A stretch of DNA of 40,707 nucleotides from Hyphococcus sp. (lineage in GTDB: Bacteria > Pseudomonadota > Alphaproteobacteria > Caulobacterales > Parvularculaceae), in assembly GCA_021776375.1 (NCBI GenBank), contig JAJFGA010000048.1, positions 1-40,707 of the forward strand, written 5' to 3'. Position 1 is the first letter of the stretch, and every line of letters starts with the position of its first letter. Below are positions 6,943 to 14,353 of this stretch, one piece after another. A program made the position numbers and the translations under genes. The notes beneath the pieces are model-generated. The model made no database searches. It was given only the letters and a program-made list of their open reading frames with translations, and was not told where the DNA came from.

Positions 6943-9267
6943 TTGCCCGAAAAGAAGACCCCTCCCCGGCGCCCTCGCCAATCCGCCAAGCCTGCCGCGC
7001 TGCCGTCCAAAAACGATATCATCGCTTTTTTGAACGCCGCCACTGGCGACACTGTGCGGCGCGATCTGGCTCGGCATTTCGGCGTAAAAGGCGCGGCCCG
7101 CGCCGAGTTGCGGGCGCTGTTAAAACAAATGGAGGCAGACGGAGCAATCCATCTCAAAACCGGCAAACGCATCGCCGTCGCCGGTCGCCTGGCGCCAGTA
7201 TTACCCATAGACGTTATCTCCGTTGACGATGACGGCGACCTTGAGTGCGAACCGGCTGGCTGGCGCGAGGATCACCGCGCGCCAATGATCCGCATTAACG
7301 CCACACATGCGGCTAAACAAAAACCACCGCCAGGCGTCGGCGACCGGCTGTTGGCGCGGCTGACGCCAGCCGGCGACAACTCCTATGAAGCCGCCATCAT
7401 CAAAGAGATTGGCAAGGGCGCGCACCGGTTCCTCGCCGTCTATAACGCCAAGCGCGGCGGCGCGACCGCAGACCCGGTGGAGCGCCGCGCCAAGGGCCAT
7501 TTCACGATCGAGCCCGGCGACGCAGGCGGCGCCAAGGATGGCGACCTGGTCTGGGTCGAGACGAAAAACGAGCGCGGTTACGGTCCGCGAAAAGCCCGCG
7601 TGCGCTCCATCGCCGGTCATATCGACGATACCCATGCCTTCTCTACGATCGCGCTCGCCAATCAGGATATCCGCACCGAATTTCCAGCTTCTGTCTTGGA
7701 CGAAGCGCAAAAGGCACAGCTTCCGGGCGCCGACGGCTTCACTGATTTGCGCGATACGCCGCTCTTCACCATCGATCCGGGCGATGCAAAAGACCATGAC
7801 GACGCCGTCTTTGCCGAGCCTGATCCGAACCCGGATAATCCCGGCGGTCATCGCGTCATCGTCGCCATCGCCGATGTCAGCTACTTCGTCCGGCCCGGCA
7901 GCGCGCTTGATACCGAAGCGCTGAAGCGCGCGAACTCGGTTTATCTGCCCGACCGCGTCGTGCCGATGTTGCCGGAGCGATTGTCCAACAATCTTTGTTC
8001 CCTTCGCGAGCATGAAGACCGGCCGTGCCTTGCCGTCGATATGATTATCACCGCGCAAGGCGTTAAAAAATCCCACCGGTTTGTCCGTGCAATGATGCGC
8101 TCCGCCGTCAAGCTTTCTTATGAAGAAGCGCAAGCGATCAGCGAGGGGGGGCCCGCTTCCCCGGCCATTCAAACCGCGGTGAAAAATCTTTACAGCGCAT
8201 TCAAAGCCCGCTGGAGCGAGCGCTCCAAACGCGCGCCGCTGGACCTTGATCTGCCCGAGCGCAAGATCATCATGAACAAGACCGGACAGGTCGAAAAAGT
8301 CGTCAAACGCGAGCTCTTCGACGCCCATCGCGTGATTGAGGAATTTATGATCCTCGCCAATGTCGCGGCGGCCGAAACCCTTGAGCGCGCACGCACGACG
8401 CTGATTTACCGGGTCCATGACCAGCCCGAGGAAGAAGCCCTCAAAGGCGTGCGCGAATATCTGAAATCGCTCGATTATTCCCTTTCCAAAGGCGGCGCAG
8501 TGCGGCCTGCGAACTTCAACCAACTCCTGAAGATTGCCAGCCAGCGCGATGAAAAGGAGATGGTCTCCGAGGTTGTCTTGCGCTCCCAGCGGCAGGCGAT
8601 TTACGCCACGGAAAACCTCGGTCATTTCGGTCTTAACCTGCCGCGTTACGCCCATTTTACCTCGCCAATTCGGCGCTATGCCGACCTCACGGTCCATCGC
8701 GCACTGGTTAAGGCCTGTAACCTCGGCGCGGGCGGTCAGGGCGCGGAAGAGGCAAAATCCCTCGGCGATATCGCCGATCAAATCTCGACGCTGGAGCGCC
8801 GCGCCATGGCCGCCGAACGCGAGGCTTCCGACCGCTATCTTTCGGCGTTTCTGGAGGCGCGTGTCGGCGCCAGCTTCAACGCCCGCATCCGCGGCGTCAC
8901 GCGATTTGGCCTGTTCGTCATGCTCGATGAAACCGGCGCCGACGGCTTCATCCCGATCCGCAATCTCGGCAATGAATATTATCGCTATGAAGAAGCGATG
9001 CATTGCGTCATCGGCAGCGCGTCGGGCGGCGTCTTCCGTCTGGGCCAGGAAGTCCGCGTTAAGCTCGCCGAAGCCACGCCGCTCACCGGCGGCTTGCGCT
9101 TCGACATGCTGAGCAATCCCCTGCCCGGCGGCAACAAGCGAAAATCCGCAAGCAAAAAAGCCGGACGCAAAGGTGCAAAGAAAAGTAGCCGGCGCAACGC
9201 CACATCCGCTCCGGTCAAGAAAAAGAAAAAGCGGCGAAAGTCGAACGCAAAGCCGCGCCAATCATAA
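6943..9267 (+). CDS. rnr: Ribonuclease R
   Basis: Processive 3'-5' exoribonuclease of the RNase II/RNB family that degrades structured RNA. The 774-residue protein starts with a winged-helix region (about 20-75). Cold-shock-like RNA-binding domains come next. The RNB catalytic core begins near residue 265 with the magnesium-binding signature FTIDPGDAKDHDDAVFAE (about 274-291). HFTSPIRRYADLTVHR lies near the end of the core. An S1 domain follows (about 645-725), then a Lys/Arg-rich tail of about 50 residues. The chosen start is TTG at 6943; no in-frame ATG fits better, but other rare starts are possible. It is about 80 bases downstream of the M23 gene. The basic tail is longer than needed for catalysis and parallels the topA tail. 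Confidence 0.96.
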   Translation: MPEKKTPPRRPRQSAKPAALPSKNDIIAFLNAATGDTVRRDLARHFGVKGAARAELRALLKQMEADGAIHLKTGKRIAVAGRLAPVLPIDVISVDDDGDLECEPAGWREDHRAPMIRINATHAAKQKPPPGVGDRLLARLTPAGDNSYEAAIIKEIGKGAHRFLAVYNAKRGGATADPVERRAKGHFTIEPGDAGGAKDGDLVWVETKNERGYGPRKARVRSIAGHIDDTHAFSTIALANQDIRTEFPASVLDEAQKAQLPGADGFTDLRDTPLFTIDPGDAKDHDDAVFAEPDPNPDNPGGHRVIVAIADVSYFVRPGSALDTEALKRANSVYLPDRVVPMLPERLSNNLCSLREHEDRPCLAVDMIITAQGVKKSHRFVRAMMRSAVKLSYEEAQAISEGGPASPAIQTAVKNLYSAFKARWSERSKRAPLDLDLPERKIIMNKTGQVEKVVKRELFDAHRVIEEFMILANVAAAETLERARTTLIYRVHDQPEEEALKGVREYLKSLDYSLSKGGAVRPANFNQLLKIASQRDEKEMVSEVVLRSQRQAIYATENLGHFGLNLPRYAHFTSPIRRYADLTVHRALVKACNLGAGGQGAEEAKSLGDIADQISTLERRAMAAEREASDRYLSAFLEARVGASFNARIRGVTRFGLFVMLDETGADGFIPIRNLGNEYYRYEEAMHCVIGSASGGVFRLGQEVRVKLAEATPLTGGLRFDMLSNPLPGGNKRKSASKKAGRKGAKKSSRRNATSAPVKKKKKRRKSNAKPRQS

Positions 9268-9812
9268 CGGACCGGCTTCGCCGCCAATGACGGCCATCGC
9301 GGCAACACCTGAAAAAATACTTTCGCGCGTTTTATGAGCCCAATAAGCACGGGGCCTGTGGCGGAATCTGGTCCAACATTTTCACCCGCTATCGCCGCCG
9401 GCGGCGGCTGTCGTTTACATGCTTTTATAAGATGCATTTTGATATGCTCCTTTCTCGCAATTTTCGGATCTGGATAATGTCAAAAGGCAGTATATGCCCG
9501 CCCATATGCGTGAGGATAACTTTTCACCAGTCAAATGGGGTTGGGCCCCCATTTGACGAAATTTGCGACGTGAAGCCTTATGCCGAACACGGCTTGCGAG
9601 AAAAGTTCATATAAAAACAACCTCAACGGAGAATTTGTCGCGTGCGGCGTACCAAAAAAATGCATGCCCGCGCAGCTGCGTTTGCTTCGCAAACGGTCAG
9701 CGCGAACTTTGGCCAACGCCCCTCCGAGGGTTGTATTTTTCACTCCATGATTAGTGTTGAGATTGTGTGAATTCAATCGTAAATTTCGCGTCCTGCTAGT
9801 ACCGAGATACCT
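9268..9812. other. 545-base gene-free stretch
   Basis: No convincing gene on either strand. It contains a perfect 11-base hairpin (9530-9557) and a smaller one, CGTTTGC-TTC-GCAAACG (9679-9695). The open frames here lack ribosome binding sites and coding character. The segment lies between the convergent ends of rnr and the Sel1 gene. Confidence 0.6.
9530..9557. repeat. Perfect hairpin
   Basis: GTCAAATGGGG (9530-9540) pairs fully with CCCCATTTGAC (9547-9557) around a 6-base loop. No T-run follows on either side, so it is not a standard intrinsic terminator. It lies between two convergent genes. Confidence 0.55.
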
Positions 9813-10700
9813 TCAGGGTTCCGGCTTAAGACAATCCGTAAAGCCGGAATCTGCACATGTTTTAGCTGCATCCCGAAGAAGTAATCTTTCGTTGCTCTCC
9901 AGTTGAGCGGCAAGAGTTTTGAGAAAATATTTATACGTACTGTTTGAAGGATAAATTGCGTGACCAACTTCTGCCCACATATAGGCAAGGGATAAATCAG
10001 GCGACATTGAATCAGGCGAAACTTGAAAATTCAGAGATATTCGAGCTATTGCTATTTCCACCTCAGAATCGGAGCCGCTTCGGACGTAATAATTCAACGA
10101 TTTCTCATAGTCAGATGAGACGCCTTTTCCACTCAAATACAAATCACCCAAGGCTATATATGCTAGCGTTTCTCCGTTCTCTGCGGCGCGAAGATACCAA
10201 TCACGAGCTTGCTCATAGTCGCGGGAAACTCCATACGCATCCTCGAATAGTTTTCCCATGGCGTATTGTGCAACTGGCAATTGCTGCTCTGCTGTCAGCC
10301 TAATCCACTTAACGGTTTCACCTGTGTTGGTTGGCCCCAGCGGACCATATCTCAACATTTCACCCCAAAAGTATTGAGCGTAGGCATGCCCTTGCTCTGC
10401 TGCCATTCGGGTCCAATACGCTGCCTCTGTATATTGCGAAAGACTCGTTGTACCTTCAAAATTAAACTCTTCCCCTTCGATGCTGGCGAAAAGGAACCCT
10501 AACCGAAATTGTGCGTCGGCATTTCCCGCTCGAGCTAAAGGCAGCAGGCTATCAATTTTCTTTTGTGCATCGGCGTTCGGACTTTTAGGTGAACTGTTTT
10601 CGGAACATGCCAGCAGTTGTGCCGCCACAAATAGGGCAGATATCATTTTCCAGATATTGCGCAGATGTTTCGCTGAAAAGTTCAAACTCACGGCGAACAA
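9813..10700 (-). CDS. Sel1-repeat lipoprotein
   Basis: Predicted lipoprotein with tetratricopeptide-like Sel1 repeats, which usually make protein-protein contacts. The N-terminus has a positive stretch (KHLRNIWK) followed by a hydrophobic core ending in LLAC, with Cys32 as the likely lipidated residue. Sel1 repeats are visible from about residue 50: AGNADAQFRLGFLF, AEQGHAYAQYFWGEML, AEQQLPVAQYAMGKLFEDA, YEQARDWYLRAAENGE and ALGDLYLSGKGV. A cysteine pair sits near the C-terminus. An internal ATG (residue 19, base 10646) is an alternative start but would give a signal peptide without a basic N-terminus. The composition is AT-richer than rnr. The binding partner is unknown. Confidence 0.85.
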   Translation of the reverse strand: MFAVSLNFSAKHLRNIWKMISALFVAAQLLACSENSSPKSPNADAQKKIDSLLPLARAGNADAQFRLGFLFASIEGEEFNFEGTTSLSQYTEAAYWTRMAAEQGHAYAQYFWGEMLRYGPLGPTNTGETVKWIRLTAEQQLPVAQYAMGKLFEDAYGVSRDYEQARDWYLRAAENGETLAYIALGDLYLSGKGVSSDYEKSLNYYVRSGSDSEVEIAIARISLNFQVSPDSMSPDLSLAYMWAEVGHAIYPSNSTYKYFLKTLAAQLESNERLLLRDAAKTCADSGFTDCLKPEP

Positions 10701-11037
10701 CCATCAGTAACATTAAGTATAGGGCACTCGTAATGCCTAACCTGAAGCTCCGAAATGTAAGGTAAGTTAAATTCTCCGAGAAAATTCAATTTAGTATTGA
10801 GGCAGCTGGCCAAATTTCGTTGCAACCGAACCGAAAGAGCCCCCGCCGTCCCGTCGGGACACCTCCCCCGTAAGATACGGGGGAGGAAAATTACATCGGG
10901 TTTGCCGCTTGCTCCTTCTTCCCCCGCTTGCGGGGGAAGTGGCCGCGAAGCGGTCGAAGGGGGCCCTTTTCAGAGAAAAGAACCGAGAAGAAATCTAAAC
11001 AACAGCCGACCCCCTGACCGACAAACCGTCACCACCC
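10701..11037. other. Gene-free stretch holding palindromic repeats
   Basis: The 337 bases contain two strong hairpins (listed as a repeat at 10862-10939) and no supported gene. It separates the starts of the leftward Sel1 gene from the end of the leftward S9 peptidase gene, so it should hold the Sel1 promoter near 10710-10800. Confidence 0.6.
10862..10939. repeat. Double-hairpin intergenic repeat (CCCCCGC/GCGGGGG type)
   Basis: The first hairpin is CCTCCCCCGTA (10862-10872), loop AGA, TACGGGGGAGG (10876-10886). The second is CTTCCCCCGC (10918-10927), loop TT, GCGGGGGAAG (10930-10939), and is followed by GTGGCCGCGAAGCGGTCG and GAAGGGGGCCC. Repeats of this layout are dispersed in many alphaproteobacterial genomes. 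Confidence 0.7.
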
Positions 11038-13278
11038 CTACTGCTTCTTATGCTCCACCGGCTCGGCGTCTTCCTTGCCGAGGGCCTTTAGCGCGAACGC
11101 ATAAAGATGTGCGCGTTCTTCGAGACGTTCAAAGCGTGCGGCCGAGCCGCCATGGCCGGCGCCCATATTGACGCGATGAACGAAAAGGCCGTCCTTTGCT
11201 TCCTCGCGCAGCCGCGCGATCCATTTGGCCGGTTCCCAATACGTAACGCGGTAATCGGTCAGCCCCGATGTCGCCATCACCGGAGGATAGTCGACATTCG
11301 CGATATTGTCGTAAGGGGAGTATTCCGCGATCCAACCATATTCCTCGGCGCTGGTGATGGGATTGCCCCACTCCTCCCATTCCGGCGGGGTCAGCGGCAA
11401 CTCGCCGTCCGAGATGGTGTTGATCACGTCCACAAACGGCACAGCGGCGATGACGCCGGCAAAAAGCTCCGGACGCAGATTAACCGTTGCGCCAACCAAC
11501 AGGCCGCCCGCGCTGCCGCCATAGATCACAATGCGTTTTGGCGAGGTGTAGCCTTCGGCGATAAGCCCATCGGCTGCCGCCGCAAAGTCGGTGAAGGTGG
11601 TCATCTTCTTTTCAAGCTTGCCATCGAGATACCACTGACGGCCCTTGGCCGCGCCGCCGCGAATATGCGCGACCGCATAGACAACGCCGCGATCGACAAG
11701 CGGCAGAATATTTGTCGAGAAACTGTCCGGAATGGTGGCGCCGTATGACCCGTAGCCATAAAGCAATACGGGCGCCTTGCCGTCCATGGGCGTCGATTTC
11801 AGCCGCAGCACCATCACCGGAATTTCCGCGCCATCAGGCGCCGGCGCGTTCACGCGCTCAACGACATAAAGCGACTGATCGTGACCGCTCGGCACTTCCT
11901 GCGTTTTCAGCAAGCTGCGCGTTCGCGCGCCCATATCATAATCAAAGGTCTGTTCCGGCGTAGACGGCGATTCATAGGAAAAGCGCAGGGTTTGCGTATC
12001 AAACTCATATCCCGCGTCGATACCAATAGCGTAGGCCGCCTCGTCAAACGCAACCTCGTGCTCTACCCCGTCATAGGTCGAAACAACGATGCGCGGCAGC
12101 GCGTCCCTGCGCATGGCGCGCACGAAATAGTCCTTAAACGGCGCAAACGTCGCGATGTAAGACCCCGCTTCATGCGCGATCCAGTCCGTCCAGTTCTCCT
12201 GTCCCGGATCAGCGATCGGCGCTTTGACGATTTTGAAATCAACCGCGCCGCCGGCATTGGTTCTGATTAAAAACTCATCGCCGTAATGTTCCGGGAAATA
12301 TTCAACGCCTGTCTCACGGGCGGCGATCAACACCGGCGCGGCTGTCGGCGCATCGGCGCGCACATAGCGCACTTCGCTGGTGATCTGGCTGTCGGCGTGA
12401 ATGAAAATATAATCGCCGCTCTGGCTCTTGGAGACAAAGAGGAAAAAGCTGTCGTCTTTTTCTTCATAGACAAGCGCGTCATCGGCCGGGTCGGCGCCCA
12501 GCGCATGATATTTGACGCGCACAGGGCGCTGATTATCATCGCGTTCTACATAGAAAAAGCCTGAGCTGTTGGCGTTCCAGGTCGCGCCTGAACCATCCGC
12601 GCTCTCAATACGGTCTGCATAGTCCTCGCCAGTTTCAATGTTGCGCACCGAAATCGTATAATATTCAGAGCCAAGACGATCGACGGCATAGGAAACGAGA
12701 TTATGATCGGGGCTATGGGCGACGCCGCGAACGCTGAAAAACTTCGACTCGCCCCGCTCCGCGTCGCCGTCATACAGGACCTGCTCATCGCCGCCGGCGC
12801 GCGGGGCGCGCACGAAAATCGGATACTCGCCGCCCTCGCGAAATTTCGACCAATATTTCCAGTCGCCATCGGGCTGCGGCACCCGGGAATCATCTTCTTT
12901 AATCCGCGCGCGCATTTCATCGAACAAATCCTTGCGCAGCTGATCGAGGTCTTGGGTCACCTCGCCGTAATAGGCGTTCTCCGCCTCAAGCACGGCGCGA
13001 ATGTCGTCATCGAGCGTCGACGGGTCGCGCAGAACCTCCTGCCATTCTTCATCGCGCAGCCATGTGTAATTGTCCGTTCGGGTGATCCCGTGCTGGGTGG
13101 TTTCAAGCGGGCGTTTTTCAATTTCCGGCGGCGCAATTTCGCGCACGGCGGCGAAGGGATCGCGGTCGTTCATCAATTCTGCTTTCTCTTTGTCTTCAAC
13201 ATCTGCAGGGCGCTGGTCGCAGCCAGCGACCGCAAAAGCGGCGCCGGCCATAGCGATGACCGTGAGCTTGATTTTCAT
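11038..13278 (-). CDS. S9-family prolyl oligopeptidase/oligopeptidase B-like lipoprotein
   Basis: Serine peptidase of family S9A, closest in layout to oligopeptidase B (protease II), which cuts short peptides after basic residues. The 746-residue product has a lipoprotein signal peptide with the AVAGC lipobox near residue 20. A seven-bladed propeller occupies about residues 50-480. The alpha/beta hydrolase domain has the nucleophile Ser589 in YGGSAGG, Asp675 in GLTDYRV and His709 in GAGHGG, so the triad is complete. The oxyanion-side motif LLYGYGSYG is also present. Textbook oligopeptidase B is cytoplasmic; the lipobox here puts it in the envelope. It is divergent from msrA, with a 256-base shared upstream region. 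Confidence 0.93.
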   Translation of the reverse strand: MKIKLTVIAMAGAAFAVAGCDQRPADVEDKEKAELMNDRDPFAAVREIAPPEIEKRPLETTQHGITRTDNYTWLRDEEWQEVLRDPSTLDDDIRAVLEAENAYYGEVTQDLDQLRKDLFDEMRARIKEDDSRVPQPDGDWKYWSKFREGGEYPIFVRAPRAGGDEQVLYDGDAERGESKFFSVRGVAHSPDHNLVSYAVDRLGSEYYTISVRNIETGEDYADRIESADGSGATWNANSSGFFYVERDDNQRPVRVKYHALGADPADDALVYEEKDDSFFLFVSKSQSGDYIFIHADSQITSEVRYVRADAPTAAPVLIAARETGVEYFPEHYGDEFLIRTNAGGAVDFKIVKAPIADPGQENWTDWIAHEAGSYIATFAPFKDYFVRAMRRDALPRIVVSTYDGVEHEVAFDEAAYAIGIDAGYEFDTQTLRFSYESPSTPEQTFDYDMGARTRSLLKTQEVPSGHDQSLYVVERVNAPAPDGAEIPVMVLRLKSTPMDGKAPVLLYGYGSYGATIPDSFSTNILPLVDRGVVYAVAHIRGGAAKGRQWYLDGKLEKKMTTFTDFAAAADGLIAEGYTSPKRIVIYGGSAGGLLVGATVNLRPELFAGVIAAVPFVDVINTISDGELPLTPPEWEEWGNPITSAEEYGWIAEYSPYDNIANVDYPPVMATSGLTDYRVTYWEPAKWIARLREEAKDGLFVHRVNMGAGHGGSAARFERLEERAHLYAFALKALGKEDAEPVEHKKQ

Positions 13279-13534
13279 ATCCGGTTTCTCCCTCTGCCCG
13301 CCTTTATTGGCCCTTTCCGCGATTGTGTGGGTCGCGTCCTAAAAGCCATATTGCTATCGCGTACCGTGCCACAGGCCGGTGATCCGGCGCAATGTTTATC
13401 GCCTCGTCAGGTGGGACCGCCCATCGGCTCGGCGCCTTCTATTAACGATACATAAAACCTCCGTGAGTGCAGGCTGATTTTTGCCGCCCAGCCATGCTAG
13501 CTTGAAGCTCCGATCCAACTTTGTGGAGAAAAAC

Positions 13535-14143
13535 GTGAAAATACAGCGGTCAATATTGACGGTAATCGCGGGCGTCTTCGTCCTCGCGGCGGGGGCAACA
13601 AGCCAGGCCGCCCAAGAAACGGTACCTACCGACAACGGCCGGATCGAAACCGCTGTCTTTGCCGGTGGGTGTTTCTGGTGCGTTGAAGCCGATCTTGAAA
13701 AACTGGACGGCGTCGGCGATGTCGTCTCGGGCTATAGCGGCGGTGATCTACAAAACCCGACCTATGGCAATCATGAAGGCCATATTGAAGTGGTCGAGGC
13801 GCCTTATGATCCTGACGTGATTTCCTATCGCGAACTCACCGATTATTTCCTGCGCCATATCGATGTGCTTGACGATGGCGGTCAGTTTTGCGACCGCGGC
13901 CACGCCTATACGACGGCGATCTTTTACAACAGCGAAGACCAGCGCAAAAACGCCGAAGCGGCCATTAGCGCGGCTGAAGCAGAGCTTGGAAAATCGGTCG
14001 TCACGCCAGCGCGCGCATTAGACAAATTCTGGATCGCTGAAGACTATCACCAGGATTACTACAAGAAAAACAAACTGCGCTACCGCTATTACCGCACCAG
14101 CTGCGGCCGCGACCGGCGCGTGAATGCGGTTTGGGGTAAATAG
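13535..14143 (+). CDS. msrA: Peptide-methionine (S)-S-oxide reductase, exported
   Basis: Repairs oxidised methionine (the S epimer) in proteins. The GTG start at 13535 is preferred because a GGAG ribosome binding site lies 7 bases upstream and because it gives a clean signal peptide (KIQRSILTVIAGVFVLAAG, cleavage near SQA-A); a TTG at 13481 would add 18 unlikely residues. The catalytic motif is GGCFWC, with Cys46 as nucleophile. Conserved GYSGG, GHIEVVE, FFxxH-like and YTTAIFY segments follow. A Cys near the C-terminus (YRTSCGRDRR) probably serves recycling. The product is about 202 residues, normal for the family. Export points to repair of envelope proteins, fitting the neighbouring exported peptidases. 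Confidence 0.93.
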   Translation: MKIQRSILTVIAGVFVLAAGATSQAAQETVPTDNGRIETAVFAGGCFWCVEADLEKLDGVGDVVSGYSGGDLQNPTYGNHEGHIEVVEAPYDPDVISYRELTDYFLRHIDVLDDGGQFCDRGHAYTTAIFYNSEDQRKNAEAAISAAEAELGKSVVTPARALDKFWIAEDYHQDYYKKNKLRYRYYRTSCGRDRRVNAVWGK

Positions 14144-14161
14144 AACAACCCCGCTGTCTGT

Positions 14162-14272
14162 GTCATCACCGGACTTGTTCCGGTGATCCAGTGCCGAGGT
14201 AAATGGCTGTGACGATTTTCTGGATTGCCGGATGGAGATGGATGGGAATCATCGACCGTCCGGCAATAACAT
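14162..14272. repeat. Dispersed palindromic repeat, copy 1 (GTCATCACCGGACTTG type)
   Basis: GTCATCACCGGACTTGTTCC is followed by GGTGATCCAG; ATCACCGGA and its complement form a hairpin at 14165-14187. The second half (14220-14272) has TGGATTGCCGGA facing TCCGGCAAT. The first half closely matches the element at 32622-32706. It lies downstream of msrA. Confidence 0.7.
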
Positions 14273-14298
14273 GAGTTTTTACTTACAATAGTAAAATA

Positions 14299-14337
14299 AA
14301 AAATCGCCTGCTCAATTTTTCAGAGCAGGCGATTTTT
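14299..14337. terminator. Bidirectional intrinsic terminator
   Basis: AAAAATCGCCTGCTC (14299-14313) and GAGCAGGCGATTTTT (14323-14337) form a perfect 15-base stem with A and T runs at the two ends. It sits between the convergent msrA and M3 peptidase genes and can serve both. Confidence 0.92.
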
Positions 14338-14353
14338 CTATTAGTAATTCAGT

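Noticed and set aside
7201-9261. 686-codon open frame antisense to rnr
   Set aside because: It mirrors the codon pattern of rnr in a G+C-rich gene, has no ribosome binding site and no recognisable domain; rnr on the other strand has clear motifs throughout.
9531-9776. 81-codon leftward frame in the rnr-Sel1 gap
   Set aside because: No ribosome binding site, runs through a perfect hairpin, and no domain; not supported as a gene.
11107-11748. 213-codon rightward frame inside the S9 peptidase gene
   Set aside because: Shadow frame opposite conserved catalytic residues of the S9 peptidase.
13481-13534. Longer msrA start at TTG 13481
   Set aside because: The GTG at 13535 has a GGAG ribosome binding site and yields a proper signal peptide.
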